DNA from: Algimonas ampicilliniresistens | GTDB lineage: Bacteria; Pseudomonadota; Alphaproteobacteria; Caulobacterales; Maricaulaceae | Length of the DNA stretch: 64,000 bases | NCBI RefSeq assembly: GCF_030159955.1 | Contig: NZ_BSNK01000002.1 | Coordinates: 806,001-870,000, forward strand | Direction: 5' to 3' | Shown: piece after piece, positions 16,228 to 23,388 of the stretch | Numbering within the stretch: the first letter of the stretch is position 1 | Layout: each line of letters starts with the position of its first letter | The notes under the pieces: model-generated | What the model was told of the DNA's origin: nothing | Databases searched by the model: none | What the model saw: the letters and a program-made list of their open reading frames with translations, nothing else | Position numbers and translations under genes: made by a program

Positions 16228-17649
16228 ATGACCGCTCTTTCTCCCTCTATTGTCTGGTTTCGAGATGACCTTCGCCTCGGTGATCATCCGGCGCTGAATG
16301 CCGCTATCCATCGCGGTGGACCGCTCATATTGCTGTATATCCGAGAAAAGGATGCGGCGCGGAAACCGGGCGGGGCAAAACGCGTGTGGTTGCATCATTC
16401 ATTGCAGGCCTTGAAATCCGATATTGAGGACCGAGGCGGCGCGCTGATCTTGCGCACGGGTGTGGCTGCGGACGTGATCGATGCATTGATCAAGGATAGC
16501 GGCGCGAGGGCAGTTTTCTGGAATCGGCGCTACCATGAACCGGATCGCGACCGCGACGCTGCAATCAAAGAAGCGCTGACCGAACGCGATGTGGCCGTTG
16601 AGAGCTTTAAGGCCAATCTGCTGGTCGAACCGTGGGAGGTAAGAACCAAGGCTGGCACGCCGTACAAAGTTTTCACGCCGTTCTGGCGGGCGGCCAAGGA
16701 CGGGATGGAGGTTAGCGATCCGCTACCTGCACCCAAGAAGTTGGAGTGCGTTGATAAAGTTTTGTCCGCCGCGCTCGATGATTGGAGCTTACTGCCGACC
16801 CAGCCTGACTGGGGGTCAAAAATGTTGAATCATCACACGCCCGGCGAGGCCGGGGCGATCGCCCGACTGACTGATTTTCTCGACGGCCCGATTGAAGACT
16901 ATGCACAGGGTCGGGATCGTCCGGACAAAGCGCTGACCTCAAAGCTCTCGCCCCATCTCGCCCACGGTGAAATTTCGCCGCGCCAGATTTGGGATGCGTG
17001 CAAAGACAATGAAGTCACATCGCGCAAATTCCTGTCCGAGATTGGCTGGCGAGAATTTTCCTACACGCTGCTATTCTACAATCCCGATTTGGCGACTGAG
17101 AATTTCGCGGACGGGTATGAGGCCATGGAATGGGATCATGATGATCAGGCGTTTGAGGCGTGGACGAAAGGGCAGACGGGCTATCCTTTTGTTGATGCCG
17201 GAATGCGCCAACTCTGGGCGACCGGGTGGATGCACAACCGCGTGCGGATGGTCGTCGCCAGCTTTCTAATCAAACACCTCATGATTGACTGGCGCGACGG
17301 CGAAGATTGGTTCTGGGACTGCTTGCTCGAAGCTGATCTCGCGTCGAATGCTGCCAGTTGGCAATGGGTTGCCGGAACGGGTGCCGATGCCGCGCCCTAT
17401 TTTCGAGTTTTCAACCCGTTCGGTCAGGGCGAAAAATTTGATCCGAATGGCGACTATGTTCGACAATGGGTGCCGGAGCTTAAAGATCTTCCGAACAAGT
17501 ATATTCAGCAGCCATGGACGGCACCGGATAAGGTTCTGAACGCGGCAGGTATTGAGCTCGGCCGCGACTACCCCGAACCGATTGTAGATCACAAACAGGC
17601 CCGTGAGCGCGTGCTGGAGGCGTATAAAACAGCCCGGAATAGCGCGTAA
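16228..17649 (+). CDS. phrB: Deoxyribodipyrimidine photolyase
   Basis: This 473-residue photolyase/cryptochrome protein starts IVWFRDDLRLGDHPAL, the antenna-binding Rossmann domain (about 1-130). The C-terminal FAD-binding helical domain contains the family blocks TSKLSPHLAHGEISPRQIW near 231, GWREFSYTLLFYNP near 271, GYPFVDAGMRQLWATGWMHNRVRM near 318 and the ASWQWVAGTGADAAPYFRVFNP block near 373. These are typical of class I CPD photolyases, which use blue light to split cyclobutane pyrimidine dimers. It suits a surface-water organism. It is divergent from cobT and followed after 58 bases by msrA. Confidence 0.93.
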   Translation: MTALSPSIVWFRDDLRLGDHPALNAAIHRGGPLILLYIREKDAARKPGGAKRVWLHHSLQALKSDIEDRGGALILRTGVAADVIDALIKDSGARAVFWNRRYHEPDRDRDAAIKEALTERDVAVESFKANLLVEPWEVRTKAGTPYKVFTPFWRAAKDGMEVSDPLPAPKKLECVDKVLSAALDDWSLLPTQPDWGSKMLNHHTPGEAGAIARLTDFLDGPIEDYAQGRDRPDKALTSKLSPHLAHGEISPRQIWDACKDNEVTSRKFLSEIGWREFSYTLLFYNPDLATENFADGYEAMEWDHDDQAFEAWTKGQTGYPFVDAGMRQLWATGWMHNRVRMVVASFLIKHLMIDWRDGEDWFWDCLLEADLASNAASWQWVAGTGADAAPYFRVFNPFGQGEKFDPNGDYVRQWVPELKDLPNKYIQQPWTAPDKVLNAAGIELGRDYPEPIVDHKQARERVLEAYKTARNSA

Positions 17650-17707
17650 CGCAAACCTCACCGCAAGTTCATTGGAACCGGAACCCCCTCAATCTCATAG
17701 TAGTATT

Positions 17708-18424
17708 ATGAAACATTCATTCCTCCTGGCCTCTATCGCCGCCCTGACCCTTTTATCTGCCTGTGCGGACGCACCATCACGCGTCCAATCGGATAGCGAA
17801 CAGTCTGAACCCCAAGCCGAACCCAAGACGATGGTCGCGGCTGCCGTATCGGGCCCTCAAGCGCCTTATGTGTCGGATGCGCCTGACGGGTTGGAGACTG
17901 CCATTTTCGCGGGTGGGTGTTTCTGGTGCGTTGAGAAGGATTTCGAAGGCGTGCCCGGCGTGATCGAAGTTCTGTCCGGCTATACGGGCGGTGAGCTCGA
18001 CAATCCGACCTACAAACAGGTCAGTTATAAAGAGACGGGTCATTATGAAGCCGCCGAAGTCCTGTTCGATCCAGAACAGGTGAGTTATCGTGAGCTTGTT
18101 GATTTTTATTGGACGACGGTCGATCCAACCGATGCGAGCGGTCAGTTCTGCGACAAGGGTACATCCTACCGCACCGCCGTCTTCGCGACAGCCGAACAGC
18201 TCCCAGATGCCACGGCTAGCCTCGCCGCCGTGCAAGCGAACAAGCCGTTTTCAAAAACGATCGTCACGCCGCTTGTGCCTGCTGTGACCTTCTATGACGC
18301 CGAAGATTACCATCAGGATTATTATAAGAAGAACCCGATCCGTTACCGCACCTACCGCGCGGCTTGCCGCCGCGACGCGACGCTGAAGAAGCTCTGGGGT
18401 GATGCGGCGCATGGCGGTAAATAG
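17708..18424 (+). CDS. msrA: Peptide methionine sulfoxide reductase MsrA, lipoprotein form
   Basis: This is a 238-residue protein from the ATG at 17708. Starts upstream would overlap phrB and would bury the signal peptide. The N-terminus is a lipoprotein signal (LTLLSAC), so the enzyme is probably anchored in the envelope. The catalytic GCFWCVEKDFEGVPGV lies near residues 70-85 and GYTGGELDNPTY follows. YWTTVDPTDASGQFCDKGTSYRTAVF is the MsrA core. It reduces the S-epimer of Met sulfoxide in oxidised proteins. The C-terminal CRRD resembles the resolving-Cys tail. Being next to phrB suggests an oxidative/light-stress grouping (inference). Confidence 0.92.
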   Translation: MKHSFLLASIAALTLLSACADAPSRVQSDSEQSEPQAEPKTMVAAAVSGPQAPYVSDAPDGLETAIFAGGCFWCVEKDFEGVPGVIEVLSGYTGGELDNPTYKQVSYKETGHYEAAEVLFDPEQVSYRELVDFYWTTVDPTDASGQFCDKGTSYRTAVFATAEQLPDATASLAAVQANKPFSKTIVTPLVPAVTFYDAEDYHQDYYKKNPIRYRTYRAACRRDATLKKLWGDAAHGGK

Positions 18425-18430
18425 CACGCC

Positions 18431-19912
18431 TTAGTCACGATAAGCTGGACCCTTATACCCTGACGCAGCGTAGGTTTTGAGCGCACGGACTTTACCACCT
18501 CCGAGATCAATATTGATCTCGCCCAGTGGGATCAGTGTTTCAAAATCCTGCGCAAAATATTCTGTGTAGGGGGCGTAATAAGACACAAGCAGAACGGATC
18601 GGTCGTCCTGAGGGAGCGCTTTGGTCAGCTCAGCATGATTATTGAGGCGCGGCTCATACCGCCACATAAAGAGCGGCGCCGTCTCCTCCATTTCGTAATA
18701 GAGCAGATCATAGAAAAGCAGCCGGTTATCGACGGCAATGGCGTCAAAATCTCCTTGATCATATTCAGCCCGAATCGCTTCAACCGTTTCTGGCCAGCTC
18801 CGTTGACGCTTCACCGCATTGGCAAACCCAAGCCGGTCAACCAGCGTAGGTGATGTCATTACCAGACCTGGCCCAACGCCGAGCAGAAGGTTAGCGATCA
18901 GTCCGGCCGCCACCCACCGCATGGCGCGACGCAACTGGATTGTCCACCCGGCGAGCAATATGGGCGCGCTGGCATAGGCGACGGCGGCCCAATTGGCGTT
19001 GGCGCGGCTGACCACGGCCTGAGCGCAAATAATCAGCAGTGGCGTCAGAACGAGCAGGATGAGCCAGAGATCGAAGGATCTACGATTTCGCCGCATTCCC
19101 CAAATCGCAATCAACAGTAGAATGAACGTTACGGGTCCAAACACGCCCAGTTGACCAAATAGGAACTCCGCCAGCTCGTCGACGTTAAACTGCGGCCCGT
19201 CTTTCAGATTAGCATTGTCAGTCGTGTGAACCATGGTCGCGAAATCATTGCGCGCATTCCACAGAATGTTGGGCAGGATGATCAGACCGGAAAGCAGCCC
19301 AGCTACGACCCCACGTAAACTCAGCATAGCTTTGCGCGTTTTTGCCTCGAATAAAACAGCGAGACCAAAAGCGGGGAGAACATAGGTCATGGCATATTTG
19401 GCCAGCAGCCCGAAACCTAGGGCCGCACCGATTAGGAGCGCCCAGCGCCAGCTCGGCTCTTCGCGCACGCGAACCCACGAATATAAAAATAGGGCGACAA
19501 AGACGAGCAGTGCGGCGTCCGTGCTGATCAGTGAGGAGGACAGGGCCACGCCCGGCATCAAGGCGTAGAGCGCCGCCGCGACTAATCCAGCTTTTGCGTT
19601 GTAAAGCCGTCGCGCCGTCAGGAAGCACAATATGGCTGTAAACGTGTGGAGAATAGGCGAGGCGAGGCGTACCGCCCATTCCGCATCCCCAAATAACGCC
19701 GTGGTCGCCCAGATGATCCAGGCGATCAGCGGTGGTTTGGAATAGTAACCAAAGTCCGGTTCTTGTGCCCATGCCCAATATTGGGCTTCATCCCCATGTA
19801 GACCGGATGGGTTGAGCCAGAGTAGGACCACACGGAATAATAGCAAACCAGCGATCAGGGCCGTCGCCCAGACACCGTAAGGCGTGTTGGATTTGAGTTG
19901 CGGATCGCTCAC
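18431..19912 (-). CDS. GT39/ArnT-like lipid-linked glycosyltransferase
   Basis: This 493-residue polytopic protein has the PMT_2 pattern. There is a first helix (about 13-33), then a periplasmic loop with LHGDEAQYWAWAQEPDFGYYSKPPLIAW containing the acidic residues that define the family. About ten more helices follow, and the last ~140 residues form a soluble periplasmic domain. Members move a sugar from a polyprenyl phosphate donor to lipid A or protein. The acceptor here is unknown. It lies convergently with msrA (6 bases between stops) and divergently from murI, so it is probably transcribed alone. Confidence 0.85.
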   Translation of the reverse strand: MSDPQLKSNTPYGVWATALIAGLLLFRVVLLWLNPSGLHGDEAQYWAWAQEPDFGYYSKPPLIAWIIWATTALFGDAEWAVRLASPILHTFTAILCFLTARRLYNAKAGLVAAALYALMPGVALSSSLISTDAALLVFVALFLYSWVRVREEPSWRWALLIGAALGFGLLAKYAMTYVLPAFGLAVLFEAKTRKAMLSLRGVVAGLLSGLIILPNILWNARNDFATMVHTTDNANLKDGPQFNVDELAEFLFGQLGVFGPVTFILLLIAIWGMRRNRRSFDLWLILLVLTPLLIICAQAVVSRANANWAAVAYASAPILLAGWTIQLRRAMRWVAAGLIANLLLGVGPGLVMTSPTLVDRLGFANAVKRQRSWPETVEAIRAEYDQGDFDAIAVDNRLLFYDLLYYEMEETAPLFMWRYEPRLNNHAELTKALPQDDRSVLLVSYYAPYTEYFAQDFETLIPLGEINIDLGGGKVRALKTYAASGYKGPAYRD

Positions 19913-19995
19913 AGAGGGTCGCTAAGCTGACATTTGCGCAAAATAAACCTTATTCGGGTCCATGTTCAGGTCATGATTTTGTCCTATGACGGCCT

Positions 19996-20820
19996 GTGAC
20001 CCTGTTTCGCCCACAATCCGCCCAGCATATCCTGGTTTTTGACTCCGGAGTTGGGGGGCTGTCTGTCAGCCGCGAAATTCGCGCCGTCCTGCCGGATCTG
20101 CATCAGAGCTATCTCGCCGATGATGCCTTCCGACCGTATGGTGAGAAGACAGAAGAGCAGTTACGCGCGCGGCTACCGGAATTACTCGCGCCGATCTGCG
20201 CCATGCTGTCGCCGGATATTGTCGTGATTGCCTGCAATACGGCGTCCACGACAGCGCTTCCATCCATTCGTGCCGCGCTCGATATTCCGGTGGTTGGTGT
20301 GGTTCCAGCGATCAAACCGGCGGCCGCGATTTCAAAAACGAAAACGATTGCGGTTCTGGGCACGCCTGGCACGGTCCGCCGCGCCTATGTTGATACGCTG
20401 ATCGACCAATATGCCAGCGACTGTGTGGTGCGGCTGCGAGGGTCTGTTTCCCTCGTGGAAGAAGCAGAACGCAAGCTGCGCGGTTTGCCGGTCGATATGA
20501 CGCGAATCCGTGCCGAAATCGTGCCGTTGTTTGACGGCCCTAGTGGTGCCAACATTGACGCCGTCGTTCTCGCCTGCACCCATTTCCCGCTCTTGCGGGA
20601 TGAATTGCAGGCAGCGGCCAATCAACCTGTGACGTGGGTCGATAGTGGGGAGGCGGTCGCGCGGCGCGTAAAGAGCCTGCTACGGGCGAAACTGGAATCG
20701 CCGAGCCATGCCCCCATAGAGGAAACCGCGTTTTTGATTGGCCCCGACATAGACCCGGCCCGACGCGCGACCTTCGCCAATTACGGGTTTAACCGCGTCG
20801 TGAGTTTGTCGACCGTTTAA
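19996..20820 (+). CDS. murI: Glutamate racemase
   Basis: This 274-residue enzyme interconverts L- and D-glutamate for peptidoglycan. The N-terminal FDSGVGGLSV contains the catalytic Asp (Asp16), the two acid/base cysteines sit in IACNTAST (near 80) and LACTHFPL (near 190), and the substrate-binding PYGEK is at about 48-52. The start is a GTG at 19996; an overlapping ATG at 19986 is in another frame. It is divergent from the GT39 gene and converges on the YqaA gene, with only 4 bases between stops. Confidence 0.93.
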   Translation: MTLFRPQSAQHILVFDSGVGGLSVSREIRAVLPDLHQSYLADDAFRPYGEKTEEQLRARLPELLAPICAMLSPDIVVIACNTASTTALPSIRAALDIPVVGVVPAIKPAAAISKTKTIAVLGTPGTVRRAYVDTLIDQYASDCVVRLRGSVSLVEEAERKLRGLPVDMTRIRAEIVPLFDGPSGANIDAVVLACTHFPLLRDELQAAANQPVTWVDSGEAVARRVKSLLRAKLESPSHAPIEETAFLIGPDIDPARRATFANYGFNRVVSLSTV

Positions 20821-20824
20821 CGGT

Positions 20825-21427
20825 TTAGTGCAGCAGAGTTTTGTACGCCCAATAAGCGGCGGCCAGTAGGACAAACAAGCCCGCCGTGAACCAGCCAAAC
20901 CGTTCCTTCATGATCTGCTCGGCCTTAGGGCCAAATGTCTTCACGATCCAAGCGACGAGGAAGAACCGCAGCGCGCGGGATAGGACTGACGCAATCATGA
21001 AGACCGCGAAGTTGATCTTTAGCGCGCCGCTCATGATGGTGATGACTTTATAAGGAAAGGGTGTCAGCCCAGCTCCGAACACGGCAATCGCGCCATATTC
21101 TTCGACCCGGTGAGAGAAATCCGTCACGGCCTCTGCCTTGCCTAAGCTCTCCAGCACAGGCATCGCCAACGCGTCGAACAAAAACAGACCCAGTAGATAG
21201 CCGAATACACCGCCCAAGACAGAAAAGATCGTGGCGATCGTTGCTAATCGCCACGCTTTCTGAGGCGCGGCCTGAACCATCGGGATCAGCATCACGTCGG
21301 GCGGAATTGGAAAGACGGAGCTTTCGATAAAACAGATGCCGGCAAAGGTGCGCTCAGCATTGGGATGCCGCGCTGCGGATTTGACGCCTTCATACCAGCG
21401 TTCGAGAAATGCGAGACGACCTTTCAT
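20825..21427 (-). CDS. YqaA/DedA-type VTT-domain membrane protein
   Basis: This 200-residue inner-membrane protein has the YqaA/VTT pattern. The ESSVFPIPPDVMLIPMV stretch lies near residues 34-50 and GAGLTPFPYKVITIMSGALKINF lies near 118-140, the re-entrant and amphipathic elements of DedA-superfamily proteins. About four to five hydrophobic segments are seen. DedA relatives are linked to undecaprenyl-phosphate or lipid flipping; YqaA function is less clear. The gene is probably monocistronic and starts 112 bases from the tRNA-Leu on the opposite strand. Confidence 0.85.
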   Translation of the reverse strand: MKGRLAFLERWYEGVKSAARHPNAERTFAGICFIESSVFPIPPDVMLIPMVQAAPQKAWRLATIATIFSVLGGVFGYLLGLFLFDALAMPVLESLGKAEAVTDFSHRVEEYGAIAVFGAGLTPFPYKVITIMSGALKINFAVFMIASVLSRALRFFLVAWIVKTFGPKAEQIMKERFGWFTAGLFVLLAAAYWAYKTLLH

Positions 21428-21539
21428 CCGGTCGGGCTAGTGGCGATAGATTAGGGTCTGGTAAAGGGCACAAAGTGACCATCCTGAGTGATCTTGCCCG
21501 TTGACCGCCGCTATTTGCGCAGTATGACCCCTTCCGCGC

Positions 21540-21622
21540 GCCGGTGTGGTGGAATTGGTAGACACGCGGGATTCAAAATCCCGTGTCCCTAGGACGTGTC
21601 GGTTCGAGTCCGACCACCGGTA
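21540..21622 (+). tRNA. tRNA-Leu (anticodon CAA)
   Basis: This 83-base tRNA folds fully. The acceptor stem is GCCGGTG with CACCGGT, the D-arm contains GGAATTGGTAGAC, and the anticodon loop TTCAAAA presents CAA, reading UUG leucine codons. A long variable arm, GTGTCCCTAGGACGTGT region, is typical of class II tRNA, and the T-arm GTCGG-TTCGAGT-CCGAC precedes the acceptor strand and discriminator A. The CCA end is not encoded. The AT-rich paralogue pair that follows makes it a candidate island attachment site. Confidence 0.97.
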
Positions 21623-21941
21623 CGCGCCTCTCCACCCTTCTAGTTATAGCTATTCTACCGACCCGTACGGGGGAAGCGGTCTATCATACGGCTTTGCTGA
21701 GCCAGTGATAGAATAGTCGTTTTTGAAAGGTGCCGCGCAACAGTGACTGGAATAAAAGCCATAAGTAATCGGCTAGCTCGCACAAAAGAACACAACTTAA
21801 AAGTGATTTATAACCTAAGTTAATCTATAGTTGTTTTAAATATTTAGTTGTGTTAATGAATTTATGCCCGTTTAAAGTGTAAATCATATCGCTTGCATTT
21901 TGAAGGGTGACGATTTCATCGCTAAACTATTGAGGCTGCCA
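21623..21941. other. AT-rich spacer between tRNA-Leu and the paralogue pair
   Basis: This stretch of about 320 bases has no credible gene. The first 100 bases contain the hairpin at 21681-21711 and a partly competing inverted repeat CTATTCTA / TAGAATAG (about 21650 and 21709). From about 21740 to 21900 it is strikingly rich in A and T compared with the flanks, and is probably where the promoter of the downstream gene lies. No clear -35/-10 pair is chosen. A TTG at 21900 opens the frame of the next gene but has no ribosome-binding site. Confidence 0.5.
21681..21725 (+). terminator. Probable terminator hairpin downstream of tRNA-Leu
   Basis: CTATCA (21681-21686) pairs with TGATAG (21706-21711), and inside it GGCT pairs with AGCC around a 6-base loop. 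A run of five T follows about 8 bases after the stem. The distance to the T-run is longer than ideal, so function as a terminator is likely but not certain. Confidence 0.45.
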
Positions 21942-23321
21942 GTGACTCTTCAAGACATGACCAAAATTGATTTATCCACATTGACTGATGCGGATGTGGC
22001 CCCGGGTTTACGCTTTGATAATCCACAGTCGCAATTTGCTCCTGATGGGATGGTTAGCCCTATAACTGGCAATAAACCAGTCAATGACACCACAACCAAA
22101 AATCTGAATATACAGAACTATCGCATGGGTAAATTCATGCGGGAGTATTCAAAGACGCCCTTTGAAGACTTACAAGAGGTTCCCCAATCCAATGGAGATA
22201 CAGCCTGGGTTATGGACGCGGCGATCGATAATCAGGATTATAATTTCTATATTACCAAATCAAATATTCTGAGTAGCGTAACGCTGACAGAGGTGAAAAG
22301 TCAGCAGGAAATCGATGCGGCTGCCAAAAAGTACAAGATTGACCCGACACAAACCTATATAACTATTGATGGAAAAAAATACTTCACCCGTATGGATGTG
22401 CCGCTCCATTTTGGCACGGGACAAAACAACGATACATGGATTAATCTTGGCGTCTTTGTTCTGGGCGACGGTATCTTAGCGTCGGCTATCGCAGGGGTTA
22501 TCGCGGCATTCGGTATTGATGCATTTAAAGACGCTCTCAAGAACATCGCCAGCGGTGTTATGAAAACACTATGGGCGGTTACGTCAGGTGCGGTCAAAGC
22601 GGCTTACCGATTTGTGAGCACTTTCATTGGACAATTGGTTGATCGCGTCGCCTTTGACGAAGCTGTTGCCGCTGCACGTACGGCAGCAGGCGAAGCCTGG
22701 GCGGAGTCGGTCGAGGGAGTGACGTCAACAACGATGAAATACACTGTTGTTGGAGTGGTCATCATTGTCGTCTTACTTCTGATCATTGAATTTGTCCTGC
22801 ACGAATCCTATCAGAACGTATATTTCTATAATTTAACAGAATACGATATAGAGCTTGATTTTCCCTACAAGGACGAAGGGGACTATCATAATCTTCCAAC
22901 GAAAGATGTTGTTGCAGCAAGTAAGCGAACTGGCCCAGGCGGAATTGATTTGGGTACGTGGTATAACGGCGTCGCTTTCCGCTATCAAAGCGACTCTGAA
23001 TTTCATGGCCTCGGCTACACAATGCGGTTCAAGTTAAAAGATCCTAAAACACAAACCGTTGTCAAAACATTCTCCTGTCTGTTTGATGTGCCCTTTGACG
23101 GTGATAATTCTCTATTTGCGTCAACCTCAGAGCCAAAGAGTTACAGTGACTATTATTCATCGAACAGTGGCGCTCATAAGGTAAAGCAATATTCGACTAA
23201 TGATGGCAGTCAGGAAATAATTGTTACCTACGACTATTTAAGCGGAAAGCACGAGGATCCTCAGACAGGCAATAGCCTGTACCTCTATAGCTCACTGGTT
23301 ATCATCCGCGACGTCGTTTGA
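21942..23321 (+). CDS. Unrecognised membrane protein, paralogue 1 of tandem pair (possible pore-forming or effector protein)
   Basis: I do not recognise this family. The GTG at 21942 is preferred because GAGG lies 6 bases upstream, giving 459 residues; a TTG at 21900 lacks a ribosome-binding site. There is no signal peptide. Residues about 1-165 are soluble and include KSQQEIDAAAKKYKIDPTQTYITIDGKKYF. Residues about 170-262 are Ala/Gly-rich amphipathic helices, and a strong membrane helix spans about 267-287. Residues 288-459 look beta-rich and contain GLGYTMRFKLKDPKT, CLFDVPFDGDNSL and TYDYLSGKHEDP. The next gene matches over its whole length at roughly half the positions. The segment is AT-rich relative to neighbours and follows a tRNA, so transfer is likely. 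Function is unknown. Confidence 0.72.
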   Translation: MTLQDMTKIDLSTLTDADVAPGLRFDNPQSQFAPDGMVSPITGNKPVNDTTTKNLNIQNYRMGKFMREYSKTPFEDLQEVPQSNGDTAWVMDAAIDNQDYNFYITKSNILSSVTLTEVKSQQEIDAAAKKYKIDPTQTYITIDGKKYFTRMDVPLHFGTGQNNDTWINLGVFVLGDGILASAIAGVIAAFGIDAFKDALKNIASGVMKTLWAVTSGAVKAAYRFVSTFIGQLVDRVAFDEAVAAARTAAGEAWAESVEGVTSTTMKYTVVGVVIIVVLLLIIEFVLHESYQNVYFYNLTEYDIELDFPYKDEGDYHNLPTKDVVAASKRTGPGGIDLGTWYNGVAFRYQSDSEFHGLGYTMRFKLKDPKTQTVVKTFSCLFDVPFDGDNSLFASTSEPKSYSDYYSSNSGAHKVKQYSTNDGSQEIIVTYDYLSGKHEDPQTGNSLYLYSSLVIIRDVV

Positions 23322-23388
23322 TCCAAAACCTTATCGGGTTCGAGAATAGTTTCGATCACCTTCTAGCAATTAGATCAAAGGAATGGTC